From the NCBI GenBank assembly GCA_934526125.1, contig CAKSZU010000022.1, positions 1-28,152 on the forward strand: a DNA stretch of 28,152 bases, in the 5' to 3' direction. The notes below the pieces were generated by a model, which worked only from the letters and a program-made list of their open reading frames with translations, was not told where the DNA came from and did no database searches. Within the stretch, counting starts at the first letter, position 1. Each line of letters starts with the position of its first letter. The stretch comes from an uncultured Faecalibacterium sp. (GTDB lineage Bacteria > Bacillota > Clostridia > Oscillospirales > Ruminococcaceae). This document shows positions 6,052 to 14,194 of the stretch, one piece after another. Position numbers and translations under genes: made by a program.

Positions 6052-6792
6052 ATGGCAAAATACTACTGTGTCCTGTTTGACGCAGACAACACGCTGCTGG
6101 ATTTTGATGCAGCCGAAAGCAAGGCGCTGGCCGACACGCTGCGGGAGTACGGCATTGAGCCGGACGCCGAAACGGTGCAGACCTACCGCACCATCAATGA
6201 GGAATTGTGGCGGCAGCTGGAAAAAGGGCAGATCCGCCGGGACAAGCTGATGGGGGAGCGGTTCACCCGCTTTCTCAAGGCGGTGGATGCCGCCGGAAAC
6301 GGTGTGGAGATGAACCGCTTCTATCTGGACCAGCTGTCCACCCATCCCGACCTGGCAGCCCCCAATGTGCTGGATGTGCTGCGGGAGCTGTCGGAGGTGG
6401 CAACGCTGGCCGTTGTGACCAACGGGTTCGACCGGGTGCAGAGCCGCCGCGTGAAGGAATCCGGTGTGCTCGACTTTGTGGAGGACGTCTTTGTCTCTGA
6501 GAAGCTGGATAGCGAAAAACCCAACCGCAAGATCTTTGACGCTGCCCTCCGCTCGCTGGGGGTCGAAAACCGGGAACATGTGCTGATGGTGGGCGACAGC
6601 CTGAGCAGCGACATTCAGGGCGGCATCAACGCAGGACTGGACACCTGCTGGTACAACCCGAACCATGCCGAGAACCCGGGCAAGGTCTGCCCGACCTACG
6701 AGATCGGCAGTCTGGAAGAACTTTATCCGCTGGTGATGGAACCGGAAGAGCTGGCCAATGTGGGCCTGAAGAACCGCCGCCATCAGCAGTGA
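6052..6792 (+). CDS. yjjG: YjjG-family HAD pyrimidine 5'-nucleotidase
   Basis: 246-aa HAD phosphatase of the YjjG type. E. coli YjjG dephosphorylates non-canonical pyrimidine nucleotides and helps keep them out of DNA. Motif I is FDADNT (Asp10, Asp12), the form with Asn after the second Asp typical of the YjjG group. Motif II is VVTNG, motif III the Lys of SEKPN, and motif IV MVGDSLSSD (Asp182, Asp187). A helical cap with LDFDAAESKAL follows motif I. The start ATG is preceded by AGAGAGGGG. The ABC-F gene follows after 33 bases and is probably in the same transcript. Substrate range is inferred from the family only. Confidence 0.86.
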   Translation: MAKYYCVLFDADNTLLDFDAAESKALADTLREYGIEPDAETVQTYRTINEELWRQLEKGQIRRDKLMGERFTRFLKAVDAAGNGVEMNRFYLDQLSTHPDLAAPNVLDVLRELSEVATLAVVTNGFDRVQSRRVKESGVLDFVEDVFVSEKLDSEKPNRKIFDAALRSLGVENREHVLMVGDSLSSDIQGGINAGLDTCWYNPNHAENPGKVCPTYEIGSLEELYPLVMEPEELANVGLKNRRHQQ

Positions 6793-6825
6793 GAACCGCG
6801 TGTGTGAGAGATTGGAAGAACGACC

Positions 6826-8721
6826 ATGCTGATACATTTGGAAAAACTGGGCAAGAGCTTCGGCGAGAAGATCGTCCTGCATGACGTGACGGCCAGTGTC
6901 GAGCGGGAGGACCGCATCGGCATCGTGGGCCAGAACGGCGCAGGCAAGACCACCCTGCTGAAGATCCTGACCGGAGAATATACGGATTACGAGGGCGAGT
7001 TCAGTGTGACCCACGGCGTGACGCTGGGGTATCTGGAACAGAACGCAAAGCTGGACCCCACCCTGGATATCTATGGGGAGATGCGCTCCTGTTTTGCCCA
7101 TGTGCTGGAAGCCATGGCGCAAATGCAGATCCTGGAGCGGAAGATGGCGGCGACCCCGGAGGATGCCTCCCTGCTGGAGCGCCACGACGCTTTGCAGAAC
7201 ATCATCGATGCGGCCGACGGCTACAATATGGACGTCAACATCAAAAAGGTGCTGTCCGGCATGGGCTTTGCCCAGGATACCTGGACGAAGAACATCGCTG
7301 TCCTGTCCGGCGGCGAGCTGACCCGCCTGCGGCTGGCAAAGCTGCTGCTGCAGAAACCGGACGTCCTGATCCTGGACGAGCCCACCAACCATCTGGATTT
7401 TGCCACCATGGAATGGCTGGAAAATTACCTCAAGGGCTACTCCGGAGCTGTGCTGGTGGTCAGCCACGACCGCTATTTCCTGGACAATGTCTGTACGAAG
7501 ATCTGGGAGGTCTCCTTCCAGACCATGACCACCTATAAGGGCAACTTCTCGGCCTATCTGCCCCAGAAGGAAGCCGCTGACGCCCTGCGCCAGAAGCAGC
7601 ACGATGCCGATGTGGCGCTGGCGGAAAAACTGCAGGACTATGTGGACCGGAACCTTGTGCGGGCCTCCACCACCAAGATGGCCCAGAGCCGCCGCAAGCA
7701 GCTGGAAAAACTGGAGATCACCGAAGCCCCGAAGGACGAGACCAACCAGCTGAAATTCCGCTTTGAATACGATGTGGAGCCCTGGAACGAGCTGGTCCTG
7801 ATGAAGAACCTGACCATCCGGATCGGTGACCGCACCCTGCTGGAACCCTTCACCTATACGGTCTGCCGGGGCCAGCGGCTGGTGATCGCAGGCCCCAACG
7901 GCGCCGGCAAATCCACCCTGATGCAGGTGCTGGACGGCAAGCGCCGCCCCTCCGGCGGCATGGTGCGCCTCGGCACCGGCGCGAGACCCAGCATCTTTGC
8001 CCAGCAGCAGAACCGTCTGGGGCAGGGCCGGGTCATTGATGTCATCTGGAACAAGTATCCCCGGATGACGGAGCTGGAAGTCCGCAGCCATCTGGCGAAG
8101 CTGGGCTTCCGGGGCGAGACGGTGTTCAAGCCCTGCGAAGCGCTTTCCGGCGGCGAGCTGGCCCGGCTGCGTTTTGCCGAGATCGTGCTGGAGCGGCCGA
8201 ATCTGCTGTTCCTGGACGAGCCCACCAACCACCTGGACATCTATACCCGTGAGAACCTGACCGAGGCACTGATGGCCTATACCGGCACCCTGCTGATGGT
8301 CACCCATGACCGCCACCTGATGAACAGTCTGGGCTGCCCGATCCTCTATCTTGAGGACGGCAAGGCGACCCTTTATCCCAGCTACGATGCCTTAATGGGC
8401 CGCAGCACACCGGCCCCTGCACCGGAAAAGAACGCCGATGCGTCTTCCCGGCCCGCTTACGGCAAGGAGCAGCGCCGCCGCCGCGCTGAGCTGCGGGCGA
8501 AGATCAAGGCCTGCGAGGATGAGATGGAGGCCTGCGGTGCCCGGGAAGTGGAGCTGGACAACGAGATCAACTCCCCGGAGGTCTACAATGACCCGGATCT
8601 TCTGCGCCAGAAGAGCGACGAACTCTCGGACCTGCGGTTCCATCAGGAGGAACTGTTCGCCGCATGGGAAAAGGCCATGGAGGAACAGGAACAGTACGAG
8701 CAGGCTGCCGGGGACGACTGA
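6826..8721 (+). CDS. ABC-F family ATPase (ribosome-associated, YdiF/Uup type)
   Basis: 631-aa cytoplasmic protein with two ABC ATPase domains and no membrane helix. First domain: Walker A GQNGAGKTT (35-43), signature LSGGEL (160-165), Walker B LILDEPTNHLD (181-191). Second domain: GPNGAGKST (356-364), LSGGEL (440-445), LFLDEPTNHLD (461-471). The two are joined by a charged linker of about 80 residues (the ribosome-contacting PtIM in this family). The C-terminal segment from about 540 is a charged coiled coil. ABC-F proteins bind the ribosomal E site and relieve stalling, and some give antibiotic resistance. The long C-terminal coiled coil and the genomic setting favour a housekeeping YdiF/Uup-like role over a resistance factor, though sequence alone cannot decide. 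The start ATG has GGAAG upstream. Confidence 0.9.
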   Translation: MLIHLEKLGKSFGEKIVLHDVTASVEREDRIGIVGQNGAGKTTLLKILTGEYTDYEGEFSVTHGVTLGYLEQNAKLDPTLDIYGEMRSCFAHVLEAMAQMQILERKMAATPEDASLLERHDALQNIIDAADGYNMDVNIKKVLSGMGFAQDTWTKNIAVLSGGELTRLRLAKLLLQKPDVLILDEPTNHLDFATMEWLENYLKGYSGAVLVVSHDRYFLDNVCTKIWEVSFQTMTTYKGNFSAYLPQKEAADALRQKQHDADVALAEKLQDYVDRNLVRASTTKMAQSRRKQLEKLEITEAPKDETNQLKFRFEYDVEPWNELVLMKNLTIRIGDRTLLEPFTYTVCRGQRLVIAGPNGAGKSTLMQVLDGKRRPSGGMVRLGTGARPSIFAQQQNRLGQGRVIDVIWNKYPRMTELEVRSHLAKLGFRGETVFKPCEALSGGELARLRFAEIVLERPNLLFLDEPTNHLDIYTRENLTEALMAYTGTLLMVTHDRHLMNSLGCPILYLEDGKATLYPSYDALMGRSTPAPAPEKNADASSRPAYGKEQRRRRAELRAKIKACEDEMEACGAREVELDNEINSPEVYNDPDLLRQKSDELSDLRFHQEELFAAWEKAMEEQEQYEQAAGDD

Positions 8722-8742
8722 CCGCTGCAAAGGAGAATGAAC

Positions 8743-9288
8743 ATGCCGCGAAATCAACGCAGCTATGAAAAGACAAAACAGATCGCGCTGTCCGGCCTGC
8801 TGTTTGCTCTGGCCATGGCCCTGTCCTTTGTAGAGGGGACGCTGACCATTCCGGGGCTTCTGCCGGGCATGAAGCTGGGTCTGGCGAATATCGTGGTAAT
8901 GTATGCCCTGTTCTTCATGGGGCCGAAACAGGCCCTTGTGCTGGATATCCTCAAAGCGCTGTTCGTGTTTCTGGTCTCCGGTGCAACGGCAGGCTTCCTC
9001 TCCCTGTGCGGCGGGCTTCTGTCGCTGGCGGTGATGTGGCTGCTGTATTATCATTTCCCGGTCCGGCCCACCTGGTTCATTCTGTCGGTCTGCGGTGCGC
9101 TGGGCCATAACATCGGCCAGCTGCTGGGGGCCAGCGTCATTCTTTCCACGGCCGTGTCCCTCTATTATGCGCCGGTGATGCTGGTGCTGGGCCTTGTGAT
9201 GGGGATGCTGACCAGCGTTACCCTGCGGGCGATGCTGCCCGCGCTGGGGCGTCTGGGCTACAATGTGCAGGAAAACCGGAAAGGATGA
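8743..9288 (+). CDS. Gx transporter family membrane protein (heptaprenyl diphosphate synthase component I-like)
   Basis: 181-aa integral membrane protein with about five hydrophobic segments. It matches the family once named heptaprenyl diphosphate synthase component I and now often called Gx transporter: KTKQIALSGLLFALAMALSF, then PGLLPGMKLGLANIVVMYAL and GALGHNIGQL. The family resembles ECF S components, and members often sit near ApbE or Rnf genes; none is visible here. No prenyl synthase activity should be assumed. Two in-frame ATGs exist: 8737 is one base from AGGAG, 8743 is seven bases from it, so 8743 is chosen. It is 21 bases after the ABC-F gene and likely ends that transcript. A T-less hairpin (9274-9302) spans its stop codon. 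Confidence 0.82.
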   Translation: MPRNQRSYEKTKQIALSGLLFALAMALSFVEGTLTIPGLLPGMKLGLANIVVMYALFFMGPKQALVLDILKALFVFLVSGATAGFLSLCGGLLSLAVMWLLYYHFPVRPTWFILSVCGALGHNIGQLLGASVILSTAVSLYYAPVMLVLGLVMGMLTSVTLRAMLPALGRLGYNVQENRKG

Positions 9289-9300
9289 TCTTCTTCCCGG

Positions 9301-9329
9301 TTGCATCCTGTGCCGGAATCCGATATAAT
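9301..9329 (+). promoter_or_regulatory. lon promoter (sigma-A type)
   Basis: TTGCAT (9301-9306), 17-base spacer, perfect TATAAT (9324-9329). It starts a leader of about 80 bases. No CIRCE or CtsR-like operator is visible near it. Confidence 0.82.
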
Positions 9330-9363
9330 AATTCAAATCCAATTGATTTTTACCCGAGAAAAA

Positions 9364-9400
9364 GACTGCCCGCCGGATGACGCGCATCCTGCCGACAGTC
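9364..9400 (+). promoter_or_regulatory. Dyad structure in the lon leader
   Basis: Two nested short inverted repeats: GACTG (9364-9368) with CAGTC (9396-9400), and GGATG (9375-9379) with CATCC (9385-9389), separated by unpaired bases. The outer arm ends next to the GGGAGG ribosome binding site (9401-9406), so folding could affect lon translation. Function is inference. Confidence 0.35.
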
Positions 9401-9414
9401 GGGAGGTTTTATCT

Positions 9415-11865
9415 ATGTCTGAGAAAGTGACTGTCAAGGTGGAGCGGAATATCCTCCACCTTCCCGCCATTGCGCTGCGGGGACTGGTGGTTTTCCCCAA
9501 CAACCTGCTTCACTTTGAAGTGGGACGGGAAAAGAGCGTTGCCGCCGTGGAATGGGCCGTGAGCAATCACTCCGACGTTTTCCTCATCGCTCAGAAGGAC
9601 ATGAAGTCCGAGGACCCCGGGGCCGATGAGCTGTATACCTACGGCGTCGTGGCCGAGATCAAGCAGGTCATGCGGGTCTCCGATGATCTGGTCCGGATCC
9701 TTGTGGAGGGCAAGTTCCGCGCCCGGCGGGTGGAGCTGGATGCAGACGGCAGTTTCCTGCTGGCTTCCGTCCGGCCCGCCCCGGTGCGCCCCATCAAGCC
9801 GGAAGAGGAGACCGAGGCCGAGGCCCTGCTGCGGAACGTCAAGAAGAGCTTTGACGAAGTGCTGAACATGAACCCCCGCATCGGCAAGGACGTGGTGTTT
9901 GCCGTGACTTCCACCAACGACCCTGCGTTCCTGTGCGAGTACATCCCCGCCAACCTGCTCTTCCGCTTTGAGGATAAGCAGGCCATTATGGAAGAGGGGA
10001 CTCTGATCGGCCGTCTGCGCCTGCTGGTGGAGCGTCTCCACCGGGAGCGCAAAATGCTGGAGATCGACAAGGAGATCGCCCAGAAAGTGGACGAAGCCAT
10101 GGACAAGAACCAGCGGGATTACTATCTGCACGAGCAGATGCACATGATCAGCCAGGAGCTGGGGGAAGACGATGACACCACTGCCGAGGCAGAGGAGTAC
10201 CGCCGGAAGATCCTGGAGCTGCATCTGGATGAAGAGCGGGAGAAAAAGCTGCTGAAGGAAGTGGACCGTCTGGCCAAGATGCAGAGCAGCAACCAGGAAG
10301 GTACGGTCATCCGCACCTACCTGGATACCTGCCTGGATCTGCCCTGGAACAACTTCACCAAGGACGATCTGGACATCGCCAAGGCACAGCGCATTCTGGA
10401 CCGGGATCACTACGGCCTGAAAAAGGTCAAGGATCGCATCCTGGAAGTGCTGGCTGTCCGCAAGCTGGCTCCGGACGTCAAGGGACAGATCATCTGCCTG
10501 GTCGGCCCTCCGGGTGTCGGCAAGACCAGCATCGCGCGCTCCATCGCCGAGAGCCTGAACCGCAAGTATGTCCGCTTGAGTCTGGGCGGTGTGCGGGATG
10601 AAGCCGAGATCCGCGGCCACCGCCGTACTTACATCGGTGCCATGCCCGGCAAGATCATCAACGCCATGATCACGGCAAAGACCTCCAACCCCCTGATCCT
10701 GCTGGACGAGATCGACAAGCTGGCAGGGGATTTCCGGGGCGACCCGGCGGCTGCCCTGCTGGAAGCGCTGGATCCGGAGCAGAATGCGACCTTTAACGAC
10801 CATTTCGTTGATATGCCCTTCGACCTGAGCCATGTGCTGTTCATCACCACGGCCAACGACCTCAGCGCCATCCCCGGCCCCCTGCGGGACCGTATGGACG
10901 TCATCGAGCTGCCCAGCTACACCCGGGTGGAAAAATACAACATTGCCCGGAAGCATCTGGTGCCCAAACAGCTCAAGGCCTGCGGCCTGACGGGGAAGGT
11001 CACCTTTACCCAGACCGCCCTCTATGGCATCATTGACGGCTACACCCGTGAGGCCGGTGTCCGCAATCTGGAGCGCACCCTCACCAGTGTGCTGCGCAAG
11101 TGCGCCCGGAAGATCGTGTCCGGGGAGGCGGAGACGATCTCCGTCACCGGAACGATGCTGGAAGAGCTGCTGGGCCCCTGCTTCATCAAGCCCGATTTCC
11201 TCAACCGCACCAATGCCATCGGCATTGCCAACGGTCTGGCCTGGACCAGCGTGGGCGGCGAGACGCTGCCCATCGAGGTGCAGGTGATGGACAACGGCAG
11301 CGGCAAGATCACCGTCACCGGCTCGCTGGGCGATGTGATGAAGGAAAGCGCCCAGCTGGCCGTCACCTGGGTCCGGGTCCATGCCGAGGAATACGGCATC
11401 GACCCCGAGCGTCTGAAAAAGTGCGACCTGCATATCCATGCGCCGGAGGGTGCCGTGCCCAAGGACGGCCCCTCTGCCGGTGTCACTCTGACCACGGCGC
11501 TGGTCTCCTGTCTGTCCGGTTTCCCGGTGCGGAGCGATGTCGCCATGACCGGCGAGATCACCCTGCACGGCAACGTGCTGCCCATCGGCGGCCTGCGGGA
11601 GAAGAGCATGGCGGCCTTCCGGGAGGGCATGAAGACGGTCCTGATCCCCCGGGACAACATGCCTGACCTGTACGAAGTGGACGATGAGGTCAAGAAGAAT
11701 CTGCAGTTCCTGCCCATGTCCAACCTGACCCAGGTGCTGGAAAACGCCCTGCTGCGGCCCAAGGCTGCATCCGCCCGTCACCCGCACCCCGCCAAAAAGG
11801 CAAAGCCCGCCGAGAAGAAGATCCCTCAGACGCAGGAGGCCCCCAAGACGGGTGCTGTCTGCTGA
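9415..11865 (+). CDS. lon: ATP-dependent protease Lon
   Basis: 816-aa Lon (LonA), a cytosolic hexameric AAA+ serine protease that degrades misfolded and regulatory proteins. Order of parts: N-terminal substrate-binding domain (about 15-205, from LPAIALRGLVVFPN), a helical segment, AAA+ module with Walker A GPPGVGKT (364-371) and Walker B LLDEIDK (Asp431-Glu432), and the protease domain with catalytic Ser687 in KDGPSAG and Lys730 in GGLREK, the usual 43-residue spacing. A Lys/Pro-rich tail of about 34 residues (from about 783) is an extension beyond the normal end. The start is the ATG after GGGAGG; an in-frame extension to 9301 runs through the promoter and is rejected. The next gene, engB, starts 16 bases downstream, a pairing also found in Bacillus (lonA-ysxC). 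Confidence 0.97.
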   Translation: MSEKVTVKVERNILHLPAIALRGLVVFPNNLLHFEVGREKSVAAVEWAVSNHSDVFLIAQKDMKSEDPGADELYTYGVVAEIKQVMRVSDDLVRILVEGKFRARRVELDADGSFLLASVRPAPVRPIKPEEETEAEALLRNVKKSFDEVLNMNPRIGKDVVFAVTSTNDPAFLCEYIPANLLFRFEDKQAIMEEGTLIGRLRLLVERLHRERKMLEIDKEIAQKVDEAMDKNQRDYYLHEQMHMISQELGEDDDTTAEAEEYRRKILELHLDEEREKKLLKEVDRLAKMQSSNQEGTVIRTYLDTCLDLPWNNFTKDDLDIAKAQRILDRDHYGLKKVKDRILEVLAVRKLAPDVKGQIICLVGPPGVGKTSIARSIAESLNRKYVRLSLGGVRDEAEIRGHRRTYIGAMPGKIINAMITAKTSNPLILLDEIDKLAGDFRGDPAAALLEALDPEQNATFNDHFVDMPFDLSHVLFITTANDLSAIPGPLRDRMDVIELPSYTRVEKYNIARKHLVPKQLKACGLTGKVTFTQTALYGIIDGYTREAGVRNLERTLTSVLRKCARKIVSGEAETISVTGTMLEELLGPCFIKPDFLNRTNAIGIANGLAWTSVGGETLPIEVQVMDNGSGKITVTGSLGDVMKESAQLAVTWVRVHAEEYGIDPERLKKCDLHIHAPEGAVPKDGPSAGVTLTTALVSCLSGFPVRSDVAMTGEITLHGNVLPIGGLREKSMAAFREGMKTVLIPRDNMPDLYEVDDEVKKNLQFLPMSNLTQVLENALLRPKAASARHPHPAKKAKPAEKKIPQTQEAPKTGAVC

Positions 11866-11881
11866 ACAAAGGAGCGCATCG

Positions 11882-12475
11882 ATGAACTATAACAAAGCGG
11901 ATTTCATTGCCAGCTACGGCATTTCCAGCCAGCTGCCCGAGAGCGACCGCCCGGAGCTGAGCTTTTCCGGCCGGTCCAATGTGGGCAAGTCCAGCCTTAT
12001 CAACAAGCTGTGCAACCGCAAGAACCTTGCCCGCGTGTCCAGTACTCCGGGCAAGACGGCGACCATCAATTTCTATGCGGTGGATGACTGTTACTTTGTG
12101 GATCTGCCGGGCTACGGCTATGCCAAAGTCAGCAATGCCGACCGGGAGCGCTGGGATGATCTCATCAACAGCTACTTTGAGGCCGACCGTCATCACACCC
12201 TGCTGGTGCAGCTGATCGACTGCCGCCATGCCCCCAGCGCGGACGACCTGCAGATGCTGAAATACCTGCATTACCATCAGATCCCCTATGTAGTGGCCCT
12301 GACCAAGGCAGACAAACTCAAGAAGAGCCAGCTGGCCAGTACGCAGGAAGAGTTTGAGAACATCTGCCGTCCCTATGGCTGCCAGAAGGTGGTCCTGACC
12401 AGCGGCGAAAACGGCTATGGCATCCCCGAGCTGCAGGCTGTTCTGGACGCTGCCGTGGCAGAAGAAGCGGAGTGA
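11882..12475 (+). CDS. engB: Ribosome biogenesis GTP-binding protein YsxC/EngB
   Basis: 197-aa TrmE-Era-EngA-YihA-Septin-like GTPase needed for late 50S subunit assembly. G1 is GRSNVGKS (30-37), G3 DLPGYG (74-79), G4 TKAD (141-144), and the G5 region is LTSGENGYG near the end. The TPGKT sequence after G1 holds the switch I threonine. Its length is normal. The start ATG has AAAGGAG eight bases upstream. It is 16 bases from lon and only 3 bases from the methyltransferase gene, so it is translated within one operon. Confidence 0.96.
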   Translation: MNYNKADFIASYGISSQLPESDRPELSFSGRSNVGKSSLINKLCNRKNLARVSSTPGKTATINFYAVDDCYFVDLPGYGYAKVSNADRERWDDLINSYFEADRHHTLLVQLIDCRHAPSADDLQMLKYLHYHQIPYVVALTKADKLKKSQLASTQEEFENICRPYGCQKVVLTSGENGYGIPELQAVLDAAVAEEAE

Positions 12476-12478
12476 TCT

Positions 12479-13231
12479 ATGGCCTACAATGAATTTGCCT
12501 ATTTCTACGATGAATTCAACGGAGAGGCGGATTACGATGCCCTGTATGAGCATATCCGGAAGGAACTGACGGCCCATGGCATCGCCGACGGGATCCTGGC
12601 GGATCTGGGCTGCGGCACCGGGGAGCTGACCCTGATGCTGACCCAGGCCGGTTATGACATGATCGGGATCGATCAGTCCGAGGAGATGCTCTGTGTCGTC
12701 CGGGACAAGGCCGAACAGCTGGGCCTTTCGGGCCGGTTGCTGCTGTTGCAGCAGGATCTGCTCCGGCTGGACCTCTACGGCACCATCCGGGGGGCGGTGT
12801 CTACTTTTGACACCTTCAACCATATTCGGGATCTGGATACGGCCATCGCCAATGCAGGCTTTTTCATGGAAGAGGGTGGTGTGTTCCTCTTCGATATGAA
12901 CACGCCCTACAAGCATAAGAATGTTCTGGGTGAGAACGAGTTCACCTTTGAAGAAGAAGACGCCGCCTGTGTCTGGCGCAACCATTACGACGAAACCAGC
13001 CGCCGGGTGGAGATCACGGTGGACATCGACTACCGGGAGACCGGGGAGCATTTCCACGAACAGTTCTATGAATACACCTACGAGCTGGCCGAGATCCGCG
13101 CCGCGCTGGAAAAGCACGGCTTTGTGCTGGAAAGCGTCTGCGACGGCGAAAGCTTCGGTCCCCTGACGGAGGAGAGCCAGCGCTATTTCTTCTGTGCCGT
13201 CAAACAGTATACCCAACTGGAGGAAACGTAA
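12479..13231 (+). CDS. Class I SAM-dependent methyltransferase (YqeM-like)
   Basis: 250-aa soluble methyltransferase. Motif I is ADLGCGTGE (41-49), the SAM-binding loop, followed by the acidic GIDQSEEML where Asp binds the ribose. The N-terminus (YNEFAYFYDEFNGEADYD) and a post-core segment rich in Tyr and acidic residues fit the YqeM-type group. In B. subtilis YqeM lies near ribosome-assembly genes. The substrate is unknown. The start codon is 3 bases after the engB stop, with GCGGAG inside the engB end as ribosome binding site. hslO begins one base after its stop codon. Confidence 0.85.
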   Translation: MAYNEFAYFYDEFNGEADYDALYEHIRKELTAHGIADGILADLGCGTGELTLMLTQAGYDMIGIDQSEEMLCVVRDKAEQLGLSGRLLLLQQDLLRLDLYGTIRGAVSTFDTFNHIRDLDTAIANAGFFMEEGGVFLFDMNTPYKHKNVLGENEFTFEEEDAACVWRNHYDETSRRVEITVDIDYRETGEHFHEQFYEYTYELAEIRAALEKHGFVLESVCDGESFGPLTEESQRYFFCAVKQYTQLEET

Positions 13232-13232
13232 T

Positions 13233-14150
13233 ATGTCAAATCTGATCCGCGGCCTGTCGGAAAACGGCGGCGTCGTGTTCTGCGGTGTGGACTCCACCGA
13301 GATCGTCCGCAAGGCCGAACAGCTTCACAAGACCAGTGCCACCTGCAGTGCGGCCCTGGGACGTCTGCTCACCGGTGCATCCCTCATGGGCTCCATGCTC
13401 AAGGACGACCGGGACACCATCACCCTGCGTGTGGCCGGCGGCGGCCCCACCGGGACCGTGATCGCATGCACCGACGGGACTGGTAATGTCAAGGGCTGCA
13501 TCGACAACCCGCTGGTGGAGCTGCCTCTCAAGGAAAACGGCCATCTGGACGTCGGCGGTGCCGTGGGCAAGAACGGCGTACTGACCGTCATCCGGGACAA
13601 CCGCCTGCAGAAAGAGCCTACCGTCGGGCAGGTCCCGCTGGTCTCCGGTGAGATCGCGGAGGATCTGACCAGCTACTATGCATACAGCGAGCAGGTGCCT
13701 ACGGTCTGCGCTCTGGGCGTTCTGGTCGATAAAGATCTGACCATTGCCTGCGCGGGTGGTTTCCTGCTGCAGCTGCTGCCCGGCGCAACGGATGCCGAGA
13801 TCACCCAGCTGGAAAAGAACATCGCCGCCATGCCGTCGGTCACCGAGATGCTCCGGCAGGGAAAGACCCCGGCCGACATGATGGAACTGGCGCTGGCCGG
13901 TTTCAATCCCAACGTTCTGGACGAGCGGGAGGTGCGGTATCAGTGCGACTGCAGCGCAGAGCGCACCGAGGAGATGCTGCTGAGCCTCGGCCGGAAGGAG
14001 TTGGAAAAGCTCCGGGACGAGGACCCCAACTGTGAAGTGGTCTGCCATTTCTGCCATACCAAATACCAGTTCGACCTCAACAAGCTGGTCAAAAAGGCTG
14101 TGTATAAGAAAGAAGAATCTGCGGAAAAAACCCAGCCGACCGCAGAATAA
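13233..14150 (+). CDS. hslO: Redox-regulated chaperone Hsp33
   Basis: 305-aa Hsp33, a cytosolic holdase that is switched on by oxidative unfolding. The N-terminal domain contains the typical GRLLTGASLMGSMLK and LRVAGGGPTG. The C-terminal zinc site is complete: Cys238-x-Cys240 (QCDCS) and Cys271-x2-Cys274 (CHFC). These four cysteines bind zinc when reduced and form disulfides under peroxide or bleach stress. The start ATG has GGAGGAAAC upstream, within the end of the methyltransferase gene. It is the last gene of the lon-engB-methyltransferase-hslO run, followed by a terminator. A role with Lon in protein quality control is a reasonable inference. Confidence 0.96.
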   Translation: MSNLIRGLSENGGVVFCGVDSTEIVRKAEQLHKTSATCSAALGRLLTGASLMGSMLKDDRDTITLRVAGGGPTGTVIACTDGTGNVKGCIDNPLVELPLKENGHLDVGGAVGKNGVLTVIRDNRLQKEPTVGQVPLVSGEIAEDLTSYYAYSEQVPTVCALGVLVDKDLTIACAGGFLLQLLPGATDAEITQLEKNIAAMPSVTEMLRQGKTPADMMELALAGFNPNVLDEREVRYQCDCSAERTEEMLLSLGRKELEKLRDEDPNCEVVCHFCHTKYQFDLNKLVKKAVYKKEESAEKTQPTAE

Positions 14151-14154
14151 ATTG

Positions 14155-14194
14155 CAAAAGCCGGAGCTGAACGACGAAACAGCCCCGGCTTTTG
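14155..14194. terminator. Bidirectional terminator between hslO and yqfD
   Basis: A 15-bp stem with one mismatch, left arm starting CAAAAGCCGG and right arm ending CCGGCTTTTG, with a 10-base loop. A-run and T-run lie on the two flanks. It fills almost the whole gap between the hslO stop codon (14148-14150) and the yqfD stop codon (14195-14197). Confidence 0.92.

Noticed and set aside
6826..8721. ABC-F protein as an antibiotic resistance determinant
   Set aside because: The long C-terminal coiled coil and housekeeping setting fit YdiF/Uup-like proteins; nothing in the sequence points to a resistance subgroup.
9274..9302. Hairpin over the stop codon of the Gx-family gene as a terminator
   Set aside because: The stem is mismatched and not followed by a T-run; it runs into the lon -35 box.
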